64,000 bases of DNA from Nautilus pompilius (GCA_018389105.1 JACATO010000149.1:50315-114314); one strand, 5' to 3'; positions 49,030-62,585 are shown, counted from the stretch's first letter. Translations and numbers: made by a program. Notes: a model not told the origin generated them from the letters alone.

Positions 49030-49640
49030 CTCTCGGCTGTCAGCCTCTCGTCCGTGTACACCTTTCTCTCTCGGGGAGAGAGCTCGGCTGCCAGTCTGTC
49101 GTCCGTGTACACCTCTCTCTCTCTCTCGGGGAGAGAGCTCGGCTGCCAGTCTGTCGTCCGTGTACACCTCTCTCTCTCTATCGGGGAGAGAGCTCGGCTG
49201 TCAGCCTGTCGTCCGTGTACACCTCTCCCTCTCGGGGAGACAGCTCGGCTGCCAGTCTGTCGTCCGTGTACACCTCTCCCTCTCGGGGAGACAGCTCGGC
49301 TGTCAGCCTGTCGTCCGTGTACACCTCTCCCTCTCGGGGAGATAGCTCGGCTGTCAGGCTGTCGTCCGTGTACACCTCTCTCTCTCTATCGGGGAGAGAG
49401 CTCGGCTGTCAGCCTGTCGTCCGTGTACACCTCTCCCTCTCGGGGAGACAGCTCGGCTGCCAGTCTGTCGTCCGTGTACACCTCTTCCTCTCGGTGAGAC
49501 AGCTAAGCTGCCAGTCTGTCTCCAATGTACACCTCTCCCTCTCGGTGAGACAGCTCGGCTGCCAGCCTGTCGTCCGTGTACACCTCTCCCTCTCGGTGAG
49601 ACAGCTCGGCTGTCAGCCTGTCGTCGGTATACACCGCACA
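49030..49640 (+). repeat. Orphan 51-bp array (array d), about 12 units
   Basis: Units of the F2-type repeat with CT-dinucleotide length changes that shift the frame among plus frames. No Cys-rich exon precedes it. It is followed by the F2-type 3' flank, so it resembles the tail of an F2 gene whose front part is absent. Confidence 0.9.
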
Positions 49641-49749
49641 CGGATCGTAATTCTCATGTGTTTTCCATTAGATGCTCTTTTGTAGTTCTATCACTTGTGT
49701 AATCAGTGCCAAACTAATTAAAGAAATGTCTGTAGCGTTTTACTGTTAT

Positions 49750-51900
49750 GGAGTCTAAAATAATTTTCTTGTTGTATGGAAATAAAGGAATCCATCTTTC
49801 ATGATGCTTAATCAAACAAACAGCTCGTGTACCCTTAAGTTTTCCTTCGTAATAACGCGGATACAGGTTTCCACTGTGGTTAAATGAGGAAAACTACAGG
49901 AGCCCGGTATTCCACGTTGTCGCCTCTGTATCTCCTGTACCCCATCACTACGATGAGACTCCAGTATCCTCCTCCTCTTATTAAGGTTTTCTCATTATGT
50001 GTATATGTCGCAATTGTGAATAAAAATATTAGGACCTGTTTGGTGTTTTTTTCCAGACTTCTGTACATTTTCCCTTTATTCCCTTGGATTCCTTCAAGTT
50101 TTTGGAATCTTGTCCGTCTTCCATTACTCGTAAATTCTACTTTACCAAATATAAATCTTAAATTCTTTTTCCTTAAGATGCGTGACAATGCGATATAATC
50201 CCTTTAATCTCTCACGTGCAGGAACTCATCCACGTATTGAATTTTCAGATACAGCAAAGAAACAAACATCGGTATTAGAATTATGCTTCCCAGTTTATAA
50301 TGGAGAACACACAAAACTAGTTCTTAATATTTCAACATGGGTTTTGTTATAAAGTCCGTGAAACTAAAGTGGATCAGCAGAGCCGACCTGTCTCTCATGG
50401 TTGAATGGCTCTTCCTTGTCTGTTGGTGTCGCAGTTAGACAGAGAGCGAGAGGGAAGAAATGACGATAGCCTGGGTGGAGGGAGATGAGGCAAATTCCCT
50501 GTACACGGTGGAAATAAAACAAATGTTTTCGTGTCTGTTTTTATGACTGGAATTCGTGTAAAACTCCAAAGTCTGGGAGTGGTGTCGTATCTTCAGCCTT
50601 TTATTCAGGGCTGTCGGCCAGTGGAAGGTAAGTGGAGAACCCAGTGTAAATACCTGCAGCCAGGTGGTGAATAATCAAATACACCTGGAAACATACATAT
50701 ATAGGCATATATAATTTATTGGATGTTACAATGAGCAAATATTTACTTAATTGTGCACCAACTTTTCTCTTTCCTCACTTTGTCACAGATGTTTCCATGG
50801 AAACATGGACTTCCGGAAACACTAAGTGGATGGGCAGAAATGTACACGAAGGCGGAAATCATATTTAATGAATGGACCGTATGAAGCAAGTTTATAATAA
50901 ATGATTCCCCTGAGTAATAGTCTGACTTGAGTGGAAACAGTTGCCATGGCGAAATTGTCGCTATATTTCAGTTACACGTTTGACTGCATTTCAATGTCTT
51001 TGTGTGTGTGGTAAAAAACATCTTAAAGGGAGACAACTACCTTTCCCTCAAAGTTCACCAAATAAAGAAGCTTTTTGATTCTGACGGATTAAGTTCAGTT
51101 TATGTTAAATAAAACAATTAATTTGGTATCAATCGCATGACCGATCCTACATATTTCTAGTTAAACTTTCCCTGTTATTTAGATCATCTACGACTTTAAT
51201 CGAGCTGTCAGCATTTTAAACAAATTCCCCGCCACAGGGTTAGGGAGACAGAGGCGGATGTGAAAATGAGGAAAGTTTAGACTCCAATCGAACTTCGCCA
51301 TCAGAGTGGAACGGACGGTTTATGGAGAAAATTACATCTGGGGACAGGGAGCCAGGCGACATGCGGACTGGGATAGAGCAGGGGCAGGTAACCACGGCTG
51401 ACTGTCTTAGCAAATGACGGGAGGTGATTACCGCCACCTCTCATCATCAGCTCAAATTATACATACATTCATCATCATAAATACTTAGCTTACTATATTA
51501 CTGTCGCTGGTCTCCCGGACCCAGCGGTGTGGCCACGTGCACGGGACACCTACGCGACGCTAAGACCCTCCTTCCCTCCTTACCCCAGGTCCCTGTCAAC
51601 GCCTCGTGCGGCAGCTTCCATTAAGCACTGACGCCCACACCAGTTTCCGTGGTAACCTGGAGCGCTCCTGAGGTCGCGGTGCAATGAATCCACCCCTGCC
51701 GTTATCCAAACAGACTCTCCGGAAAAGAGTCTGGATGGCGAATCTGAAAGAGAAATACCGTGAACGGAAGCTCTGGGTCGCCGCTCAAAGCACAAACTGT
51801 GTACGTACCTTGAGGGTCAACTGCCAGCAGAGTTGACCGACAACTGCCGCCAACACTCACTACGACCCCTCTTTGTTGTACAGACGGCATGGCTCTGCGT
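49750..51900. other. Shared flank in U3, no gene seen
   Basis: Third direct copy of the flank described at 4373-6590. Confidence 0.5.
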
Positions 51901-51924
51901 GGTCAAGGAAAAAAACCGGAAATG

Positions 51925-52290
51925 CTCAAAGCTGTTTGAATCTTCATATTGAATCAGGTGAGAAGCTACAAAACCATTTGGTAAATGCACCAGCCAGTGT
52001 TCGCTATACATCTGTGATCCATGTAGAAAATGAACTAATCAGTGTCTGAGAGGAAGAAATACTTTCTTTGGCAAACAATTCCACAGGATCTTTAATAGTT
52101 TATGATTAAAGAGCCGACATCTCTGGAAAGGAGCAATTGTCACTTCATGTGTCGTTCATCAACACAACGACCACTGAAAATATCATCCAAGAAGAATTTC
52201 TTGCATTCACAGACTATGAGAACCGGATGCTACTTCCATTGCTGATATTATCATTGATAGATGGTGCGCATTAGAACAAAGAAGAAGAGT
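51925..52290 (+). mobile_element. ZMYM1-like hAT relic, U3
   Basis: Counterpart of 6590-6990 with the same decayed motifs. Confidence 0.72.
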
Positions 52291-54063
52291 AAAAATGGGG
52301 CTAAAGTCAAGGATGGTAGACGATTGTTTGTGTGGACTTGGTAGTTTTAGTGTTCATAGATCAAAAGTTACAGCAAACAAATACCTACTTATTCAGGAAG
52401 TAAAGGAAGATTTGGAGAAGACCAGAGATGTTGACGATCTGTTCTGAATAAAAATACTGTTTTATCTTATTATTGAAAGATCTGAGGGGATAGCACAATA
52501 ACAAAGGGAGCAGACTAAGGTCGGATAATAAATTAGATTTTAGAAATTCTGAATGAGTAAGAAAAATATTTCTAAGTTTACACAAACTTGTGAATTAAGT
52601 CAAACACCTTGAGAGAAGAAGAAAAACAAATTGGTGTCTCCTCATTTTGTGACATCATCTGGGAAAGCAGGTCGGCCTCGTCAGCAAAACATACATAGAC
52701 ATCCGGGATAGCAGGTCGGTCTGCTCTGGAAGAGGTTTTCCAAGAAAGAATAAATACAGGCCTAGGTCTGTTTTACTGCTATTGTTTGGTTAAGGAGGGG
52801 AAGGCGGGAGGGAGTTGTTGCTCTACTGGTTCAGAGAAGTCGATGGAAAACCTGCCAGATTTGCATAATAATGCTACACAAAACTATTGAGGCGCAGACC
52901 GTTTTTTTTTTGTCCTCAAATGAGAAAAAATCAAAAACGGAAGCTGTCCAGCTTTAAAAATCAATGGGGTAGCACATGATTTACAAACAAGACACGTAAA
53001 TTAGGTCGGCAGGGGGCGCTGCTCGAGTCGTAACGAAGTGTTGTTTGTTCGGTCGTTGTAACCAGAGCTGTCGACGGTGAGAGTGTTTTGTTAATGGCAG
53101 CATCGCCGGTAGCTTTCCTCTGGGTTGAGCCGGAAATCCGGTCACCCAACTTCTTCAAAAAGACCGTAACATAGATGTAGAGGGTGCAAGGTGTACTGCA
53201 TCATGTATAAAGGGTCAGGACGTATATATACATAAGAGCTTTATACAGACCCACCTGTACATTAACTGGGGCAGCGGTATTATTAATCCGGAGGAAATAT
53301 CCTTCCACAAATTACCTAGAAATCCGAGTGACGTCACTAACCTAAAACCAATTATACTTGAAGTGATACTGTGGCCGATTTACAGCGACGACCGATACTT
53401 TATTAGGCAGAGACAAGAAGTCGCCAAGGTCAATGGGTGCAGCCTCAGGAAAAATAAATACTCATCCAAACAATTCCCTAATTGATAATGGCACCACCAT
53501 TAAATCGCTCCCTTCATTAACAGATCTGTTATTGTTAATAAACATCTACTGATAATTAACCGTGCTAGAAAGTTATCCAATCTGTAATGAGAACCCCTAG
53601 TATCAGTAACTGAAGATATCTCTAAACATTGTCTACCACAAACACATTGAAAAGCCCCGACCGTCAAGGAGGTCTGACCATTTGGCCTATACTCTGGTAT
53701 TAGTGATCGAAGTTGACGATCAATAAATTCAAATTTTAAATGAGTTTCTATCTTTTCTAAATGGTTCTCTGATGACTCAATTCAAGTCTCATATGAAAGG
53801 ATTGATCAATCATGGAGGTTGAGTCGATATTTTCAGTCCAGGTAAGAATAGATGTAAGTCAGGTTGATATCCGCCGACACGTTTAGCACATAATCCTTCC
53901 TGTAACGATACACGATGTGCACATTTGGTGAAGAAGCTGACGAGGCGAGGAAGCTCTGTTTTTGACACCAACCAGTCACAGAACTTTCTCTCTCCAGTTG
54001 CCAATTACACGCAATGAACAATGAACCTGTCCAAATTGAATTTTTCAGTTCCCGATGGAGACG

Positions 54064-54070
54064 TATAAAT
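54064..54070 (+). promoter_or_regulatory. TATA box of F1-U3
   Basis: TATAAAT at the same distance from the ATG as in U1, with the same C-rich context. Confidence 0.6.
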
Positions 54071-54110
54071 ACCCCGCCCATAGGTGGGGTAACTCAAACA
54101 GATCGGAAGT

Positions 54111-57100
54111 ATGTGGTGGCCAACAAGTTCAGGTGTGCTGATCCTCTTGCTCGCGTTATCAGCAGGTAAGAGAATTTCTATGTCTCCCTTTGGGGCCCAG
54201 GAACACGACAGGGGAAGCGGCCGAGCGTAGACTTTTTTCCTGTTACAAATTCAGTTCGCAGCCGTGAAAACGTCCAAGCTGCAGCAAACGGGCGCAGGTG
54301 TCCGCCGCCGACTGATCGTCACAATCTTTCCAGAACCAGGTGTTTTCAGTGCCAAACAAACAGAACCGAATACTCCTTCGTAACCCATCGATGCACGTTA
54401 GGCAAACCAGGCTACCAAACTATACGATTTTGGTGGCGGCGGGAAGGAATATTCATTTCGAAAAGCCAGGCAGAGCGCAGTAGGAAGGGGCGAATTTCCT
54501 AGACTGGTTCGTTGTCAGACCTGATACCGGAGCTAACGGAATAATGCGGGTGGGACAAGCAGAAATACCGCACCCACTCCGTCAATGAACGGAGCTTCAT
54601 GGCTTCTCTTGAAATAGGAAGTAACCCTATTGATAATCCACAGCCGATTATCCAATGTTTTTTCGCAGATTTTCCATCCGTTCATCGACGTCTCATCGTC
54701 CAACTATTCACCTCTTGATCGAAGTCCATTGGTTCCCCTGATCTGTGTTTTTGTCTACCTATAGAATCTCCTCACCTGGTTATATATAGTCCACAATCGC
54801 GGGTGACCGGAATATTCTGCCAGAGTCCTGGAGGCTGTTTCTTTACTTCTGCCAAACGTTTACTTTTTATTTTATATTTTCTTTGCTCGAAAAATATTGT
54901 AGATTTCTCATCTTCTGATTAAGGAAGACGGACGGAAGGATGGACCCATTCAGCAGTAACTCTTAGAATACCCTGCTCATATCGATCCCTCTGTTTCAGA
55001 TCCCACATTACAAATTTATAGACTTTCCTGGGAACCGAACAAAAAAGGGCTCACTGATCTGTAGAACTGGTTTATTTCGGGTCTACCAAACGTACACCAG
55101 TTTAACTGGTCACAAGATTTCGATTTTTAAACGACCGATGATAGCAGACTAATACAAAAAATCAACGATTCACGGGTTTCCTCTTCTGGAAATTTCGATC
55201 CGTTTTCTTATCGAACTCGATTATTTAACCATTTATCTTTGTTCGTATCAGGTACAGGGATTAGTGACTCAGCGTCTCGCTCGATTAATTTGCGCTCATC
55301 GACTCCTTGTAGCGAGTTCTGTTGAAGCGAGAGTCCATGACATTTGAAACGAACTTTTAGAATCCTTTTTGCCTTTTGAATTGCAAACGCGGACGTAGAA
55401 GCGAAGATTAACTCTTGGAGTTGTAGTTAGGTCCAGTGTTGAGCCATTTCTCTGGGTTGGGATAACATTATCTTGAGTGGTGAAAATCCACCTTTCGCTG
55501 TAAAGTTTATTTACTCCAACACCCGACACATGACTCTTACACGATATTTTTATCTAGTTGACAGTATCTCTTCTGATGACGAAGATTGCGAGAAGAATGC
55601 TGAGACGGAAATTGCAGCCTGTGGCGTTGATATTGGCGTGGAGCTGATAAATAGAATTATAAACTTGGCAATAGAAGGAGAACTGAAACATACGATGGAC
55701 GAAACATGCAAGTAAGTATTATGAACATTGGGCCATAGACACGTGTGCAGTATCGTTACAGCGACGGCGGTATTGTAGTTATGTAATCATTAGCTTTTAT
55801 TGAATCCTTGTTCTGACATTCGAGGTTAAAGGTAAATTCACATCAGTAAAGGTATTAGCCATGTTGTCCAATCCACCCAGCAAGGTACGGTTGTCTGGGG
55901 AGGTTAAAGTCAGGAGAAATCTGCACGGGCACGGAAAATCTCCACGAGAACATTACTTTCATATCTGCTTCTGCTCAGTGTACAATAAACGGGACTTTTG
56001 CGGACAGGGACTCGACCCCGGGCTGTCACTCATTGCATTCCAAATATTTATAAACTAGCGAGCCGGGTTCTGATCTAACCCGGTCCTCTGGACGGAGGTC
56101 ACTCGTCTCCTCCCTGTTATATAAACTTTAATATTTCCATTATATCATCTCTAATGGCTTCTCATCTCCTGGACAATTGCTGGATGGACTTTACATCGTC
56201 AGCAGAGCAGCAGCATCTCAGACCGGATCAGATTAAACTACCACTAATATCATCGTTAGCTTCCTTGCTATATATCCGCATCATATTTCCTGAATCAGAC
56301 AGGAAAACTCCGATGTATTTGTATCTTTTCTTATTTGCAGACATGTTACTAAAGCATCCGATTGTTTGGTTAACTACGCCGACCGGTGCGAGAATTATAA
56401 AAAGTTGGTGGAATTGCGTGGTTTCAGTACCAGATTCTCTAAATCTGCCAACCTCGGTCTTTGCAAATCTTCTTCCGGTAAGTAAACTACAAGAGCATTT
56501 AGCACGAGATCAGCTTAGAAAGCTGATATAAGGGGGCCGTCTTTTAATTTAGATAAACGCGGACTCTGGTTTTCACCAGTTTCTTCTTAATGCTGCGATT
56601 GTTAGAAAGAAATTAAATAGACGTTCTCTCACCAAATCTACGCATCCGGCTTCAAGAGGATCTCAAAATAGTGAAGTACGAATTTAAGACGACACCGACA
56701 GCCACTCAGAGGGGTCCTCACCTCGGCGAATATGCCCTCCACGTTTATCAGTCCTGGTAATCTCGTGGATGTGCAGGAGTTTAGATTATTTGGTATATTC
56801 CAAGTTGCTTGGTGTAAGGCTCCCAGCTGCGTCAATTGAACATTAAAGGGAAATACAAAGTTTACCTTTCTGTCAGCGTTTTGAGTTTGGATGTAGAGAA
56901 AATCGTATTGAATCCACTTGTATCAATGGATCTCCCAAACTCAGCAGAGTCTGGTCAGCCAAACGGTTGATTTCCATGGATGATCAACTAAGAAAAATTT
57001 CAAAACGTAACTTAGCGAGGTTTTCTGTAATTTGGATTCTTCAGAAGTGAATCAAAGTGTACACGTGGAGATGACTTACCTCTGGTATGGAATCCTTTAG

Positions 57101-58536
57101 CATTAGCGAACATCTTCGATATGGACGATCCTTACCAGGTGAACACGATTATTTCATTTGTCGGAGAAGGATGCGCCGACAGGTGTAGTTAGGGAAGCCA
57201 GACGGACGGAAGTCTCAATTTTCTCGTGCAGCAATAAACAGTCACTTTCTGGAGGGCCACCGACAAGATTTCTTCTACATTTTATACATTTGAATTCGAG
57301 CACTGATTGTTCAGGGTCAGTGCCTAGCGATAGTTTATCCTTGTTTAATACACAACGGGGAACTAACCATAAAGGGGTCTCTCCTTTATAAAAGCTTCCA
57401 TAGATATCGCATCATACCTGATCGACCGCCCCCGGTATATAGTCTCTTCTCTTTTCCAGATATTGTGAAAGAAACCAGCTGCCTAATGAAGAACACTACT
57501 CGAGTAGGTCTGATGGGGTGTTTCAAAATTATTCGCTATCCGATATCTCTTCAAGTTACCTGAAGGGAGGTATCAGCAAAGTACCTGAACGGGGTTACGA
57601 TGCCGTGTGCAGGTTAGTAAGGAAAGAGTTAATCGTCTTTGTTTTCGCTGAAAAGGAATCTCGTTGTCAGTTTGTCAGGTGCAGGAAAAATTCGTCACCC
57701 ATGGTGTCATTCAACCAGCTGTTTGTTTTCATTAAAAGGTAAACGATCGCTCAGATTACAGGAAATAAAATCGCCTGTTTGTAGGTAAACGATCCAGAAG
57801 TTCGGTAAGTTTACTTATGAAAGCTATCAACATTTTTGTTCTGTTTGGAATCGTTGGAGACGTGAAGCTTTTAAAGGAAACAATGCAACGGTAATCTGAG
57901 CGATCGGGGGAGACAGATTTTTATACAAAAGAAGGCAATGATATGCTGATTAGTCCGAGTAAGAAGTAGTGTAGGGCGGACAAATTACAGGTCGGGCCGA
58001 GACTGGTGTCTTATTTGACGCCAAGGGACGGTACTCTTGTGTTATATTTAGCTGTGGTATGAATACTACTTCTGATACTGGAGATTTCGGTTTGAGGAGC
58101 TGATAGATAAACGGGAGATGTTGTCAGGTCAATAGATATCCAGTTATTTCGGTCTGATCAGCCAACAGACTGCCTATTTTACGTCAACTCCATCAGGTTT
58201 ACTTTTAAAGCTGTAAAGGTACCACACATTTCGTTCAGCTGCTATTTATAAACTTAACATCCTATTTCTCTTTTTAAAGTGTAAATAGCTGCACATTTAG
58301 TTAACCAATGAAAATGTCTGTTGCAGAAGCCTTTCGACCAGCGTTGATTGTGGGGCGAGGAATTGGTAGAGTGCGGCAATTTGGGTCAGATCTTCAAAGA
58401 CTACATTACCTCTTCCATGTCGCAAAGATGCTACAAGATTTCAGGCTACAAGTCACCGACTCGTGGATCAGCTTCCGCACAAACCTCAGCTCAGGCCACT
58501 CTGTTGGCTATTGCCATTGGTTACCTTCTGTTCTGA
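54111..58536 (+). pseudogene. F1-U3: cysteine-rich GPI-anchored protein gene with two frameshifts
   Basis: Exons at 54111-54165, 55558-55711, 56341-56477, 57460-57612 and 58327-58536. Exons 1-3 are open and splice correctly. Exon 4 is 153 nt instead of 148 (one A lost and six bases gained after the second cysteine), giving an early stop. Exon 5 is 210 nt instead of 211 (one base lost in GCGAAGGAA), so even the tail is out of frame. Intron 1 lacks the hAT insertion and keeps the empty target site. The copy is therefore an older branch for that marker, and dead unless alternative splicing avoids exon 4. Confidence 0.82.
55109..55116 (+). other. Empty hAT target site in U3
   Basis: A single GTCACAAG stands where U1 and U2 carry the hAT element flanked by two copies of it. 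No excision footprint is visible, so U3 probably never had the insertion. Confidence 0.85.
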
Positions 58537-59276
58537 CCACTCTTACTACTTCCATTTAATTCCGTAAATCTTAGCTCCCCTGACAACTTCTGTGCTGAAG
58601 AAATACCTTCCCTCCAATTGGATTCTTACTCTTTTTATTGCTTTCATTCTGAAAAGTTTAATTTTCATTAAAAATTAAATATCTACTTTGCATTTTCCCA
58701 TCATTTTCCTTTTATTAACAGGTTTTATCTCTTTACTTCCCTTCTAACCTGTCAGTTAATTCCTGTTTGGAAGGCTTCTCCTAAAACTGATCTTCCTTCA
58801 GATCATTTTGTAATTTTTTTAATAAAGAATTTTTACAAAAAAACATCAAATTTTCGTTTCTCTCCGATGTGAGATCAACAGAATGAAACCTGAACAGATG
58901 ATCGGTCAGACTGGGCCAAAGTCTTCATTTTCTTATCTGATACAAGCAAAATAATTTAATTCCGATTTCTTTTCAACGTTGGATTAGTACAATTTGGTTT
59001 GCACTCTTTAATTCCTTTTCTTAAAATTATTAACCCGCCGCCAGCCAGGTACCGATGTCTAAACATGGACACAAGTCTGGTAAGATGGCAACCTGCCGCG
59101 CTTATCCAATCAGAAAGCGACACACATCCCGGTCCGTGAAGGGTTCGCCACTTCCTGGTTTGGTAGAAAAACTCTAAATGGATCTCTTACTTTTTCAAAT
59201 GTCGGATAAAACACGTGACTACCTGGTAATGAACGAAAGAGAAGCCATACCACACAGGTGAGTCAAACGGAGTCGG

Positions 59277-59350
59277 TGCAGATGCGGATTCGAACCCCAA
59301 ACTTCAATCTTACAGTTCTGTACCCCGACTGTGGCACCGATCTGCTATTA
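59277..59350 (-). mobile_element. tRNA-derived SINE fragment, U3
   Basis: Third copy of the tRNA-like block; B box GGTTCGAATCCG is present. Confidence 0.4.
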
Positions 59351-60604
59351 ATCCTTTAAGAAATATTAGATTTTCATATCTCCCTTCGGTTTTTATCGAC
59401 TGTAATAAATTCTAATGTCTTCGACTTAAATTAACAAGAGCACATTGGATCGCTATTTTCACCGCTCACATCTTCTTCCTTCCATGTAAATAAATTCCTG
59501 TCCGTCCTGGCGTGCGTCGCCTTGTAGAAACTTGTTCCCTATTCGAATGTGCACGGGCGCCACCTGCCAGGACATTCGTCAGTCATGCGTAAGACAGGGT
59601 ACTGCCCCAGTTAATATACAGGGTGGTCTGTATAAAGCTCTTATGTATATATACGTTCTGACCCTTTATACATGATGCAGTACACCTTGCACCCTCTACA
59701 TCTATGTTACGGTCTTTTTGAAGAAGTTGGGTGACCGGATTTCCGGCTCAACCCAAAGGAAAGCTACCGGCGATGCTGCCATTAACAAAACACTCTCACC
59801 GTCGACAGCTCCGATTACAACTGAAGAAACAACACTTCGTTACGACTCGAGCCGCGCCCCCTGCCGACCTAATTTACGAGTCTTCTTTGTAAATCGTGTG
59901 CTACCCCATTAGTTGTTAAAGCTGGACAGCTTACGGTTTCGGTTTTTTCTCATTTGAGGACAAACGAAAAAAAAACGGTCTGCTCCTCGGTAGTGTTGTG
60001 TAGCATTATTATGCAAATCTGACAGGTTTTCCATCGACTTCCCTGAACCAGTAGAGCAACAACTCCCTCTCGCCTTCCCCTCCCTAACCAAACAATAGCA
60101 GTAAAAGAGACCTTGACCTGTATTTATCCTTTCTTGCAAAACCTCTTCCAGAGCAGACCGACCTGCTATCCCGGATATCTATGTATGTTTTGCTGACTAG
60201 GCAGACCTACTATCCCAGATAATGTCACAAAATGAGGAGACACCAATTTGTTTTTCTTCTTCTCTCAAGGTGTTTGACTTAATTCACAAGTTTGTTTAAA
60301 CTTAGAAATATTTTTCTGACTCATTCACAATTTTTAAAAATCTAATTTATTATCCGACCTTAGTCTGCTCCCTTTGTTATTGTGCTATCCCCTCAGATCT
60401 TTCAATAATAAGATAAAACAACATTTTTATTCGAACAAATCGTCAACATCTCTGGTCTTCTCCAAATCTCTCCTTTACTTCCTGAATAAGTAGGTATTTG
60501 TTTTGCTGTAACTTTTGATCTATGAACACTTAAAACTACCAAGTCCACACAAACAATCGTCTACCATCCTTGACTTTAGCCCCATTTTTACTCTTCTTCT
60601 TTGC

Positions 60605-60955
60605 ACTAATGCGCACCATCTATCAATGATAATATCAGCAATGGAAGTAGCAACCGGTTCTCATAGTCTGTGAATCCAAGAAATTCTTCTCGGATGATAT
60701 TTTCAGTGGTCGTTGTGTTGATGAACGACACATGAAGTGACAATTGCTCCTTTCCAGAGATGTCGGCTCTTTAATCATAAACTATTAAAGATCCTGTGGA
60801 ATTGTTTGCCAAAGAAAGTATTTCTTCCTCTCAGACACTGATTAGTTCATTTTCTACATGGACCACAGATGTATAGCGAACACACTGGTGCATTTACCAA
60901 ATGGTTTTGTAGCTTCACACCTGATTCAATATAAAGATCAAACAGCTTTGAGCAT
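60605..60955 (-). mobile_element. ZMYM1-like hAT relic, second inverted copy
   Basis: Minus-strand counterpart of 6590-6990. Confidence 0.68.
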
Positions 60956-60959
60956 TTCC

Positions 60960-62585
60960 GGTTTTGCTTCCTTGACCACGCAGAGCCCTGCCGTCTGTAC
61001 AACAAAGAGGGGTCGTAGTGAGTGTTGGCGGCAGTTGTCGGTCAACTCTGCTGGCAGTTGACCCTCAAGGTACGTACACAGTTTGTGCTTTGAGCGGCGA
61101 CCCAGAGCTTCCGTTCACGGTATTTCTTTTCAGCTTCGCCATCCAGACTATTTTCCGGAGAGTCTGTTTGGATAACGGCCGGGGTGAATTCATTGCACCC
61201 GGACCACAGGAGCGCTCCAGGTTACCACAGAACCTGAAGTGTGGGCGTCAGTGCTTAATGGAGGCTGCCGCACGAGGCGTTGACATGGACCTCGGATGAG
61301 GAGAGAGGCAACTGTTTCCACTCAAGTCAGACTATTACTCAGGGGAATCATTTATTATAAACTTGCTTCATACGGTCCATTCATTAAATATGATTTCCAC
61401 CTTCGTGTAGTTTGGTGCCCATCCACTTAGTGTTTCCGGAAGTCCATGTTTCCATAGAAACATCTGTGACAAAGTGAGGAAAGAGAAATATGAGGAAACA
61501 TAATAATTAAGTAAATATTTACTCATTGTTTAATTGCATCCAATAAATTATATATACCTATATATGTATGTTTCCAGGTGTATTTGATTATTCACCACCT
61601 GGCTGCAGGTATTTACACTGGGTTCTCCACTTACCTTCCACGGGCCGACAGCCCTGAATAAAAGGCTGAAGATACGACACCACTCCCAGACTTTGGAGTT
61701 TTACACGAATTCCAGTCATAAAAACAGACACGAAAACATTTGTTTTATTTCCACCGTGTACAGGGAATTTGCCTCATCTCCCTCCACCCAGGCTATCGTC
61801 ATTTCTTCCCTCTCGCTCTCTGTCTAACTGAGACACCAACAGACAAAGGAAGAACCATTCGACCATGAGAGACAGGTCGGCTCTGCTGATCCACTTTAGT
61901 TTCACGGACTTTATAACAAAACCCATGTTGAAATATTAAGAACTAGTTTTGTGTGTTCTCCTTTATAAACTGGGAAGCATAATTCTAATACCGATGTTTG
62001 TTTCTTTGCTGTATCTGAAAATTCAATACGTGGATGAGTTCCTGCACGTGAGAGATTAAAGGGATTATATCGCATTGTCACGCATCTTAAAGGAAAAAGA
62101 ATTTAAGATTTATATTCAGTAAAGTAGAATTTACGAGTAATGGAAGACGGACAAGATTCCAAAAACTTGAAGGAATCCAAGGGAATAAGGGAAAATGTAC
62201 AGAAGTCTGGAAAAAAACACAAACAGGTCCTAATATTTTTATTCACAATTGCGACATATACACATAATGAGAAAACCTTACTAAGAGGAGGAGGATAATG
62301 GAGTCTGATCGTAGTGATGGGGTATAGGAGATACAGAGGCGACAACATGGAATACCGGATTCCTGTAGTTTTCCTCATTTAACCACAGTGGAAACCTGTA
62401 TCCGTGTTATTACGAAGGAAAACTTGAGGGTACACGAGCTGTTGTGTGATTAAGCATCATGAAAGATGGATTCCTTTGTTTTCCTTACAACAAGAAAATT
62501 GCACTTTTGTCTCTATTTAGACAGGCTCTTGATTATACAAGTGAATAATTATATTTAATAATTTAATCTAAAATACAGAAATGAG
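60960..62585. other. Inverted flank, no gene supported
   Basis: Copy of 24600-26230. It includes the counterpart of the doubtful ORF at 24632-24941 (61018-61299), here altered by indels near the acceptor. Confidence 0.5.

Larger units (their letters stand above)
32610..49640 (+). repeat. Direct duplication unit U2 (flank, F1-U2, array)
   Basis: Second same-orientation unit, starting in the 3' end of F2-B and ending with the array at 49030-49640. It is longer than the others because it carries two hAT elements (36549-39350 and 40844-43486) and an extra segment of about 480 bp in F1 intron 2 (about 44436-44912). It holds the only intact F1 gene of the window. Confidence 0.88.
49030..53274. repeat. 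Left arm of a second inverted repeat (~4 kb)
   Basis: The array and following flank at 49030-53274 recur in reverse complement at 59602-63025. The spacer (53275-59601) contains the whole F1-U3 pseudogene. The arm pair repeats the plan of the larger 1-8074 / 23162-31343 pair: array, flank, F1, inverted flank, inverted array, F2 head. Confidence 0.85.
49750..59604 (+). repeat. Direct duplication unit U3 (flank, F1-U3)
   Basis: Third same-orientation unit. It lacks both hAT elements and keeps the uninterrupted target site near 55109-55116. It is cut off at about 59604, where the sequence switches to an inverted copy of its own beginning. Confidence 0.86.
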
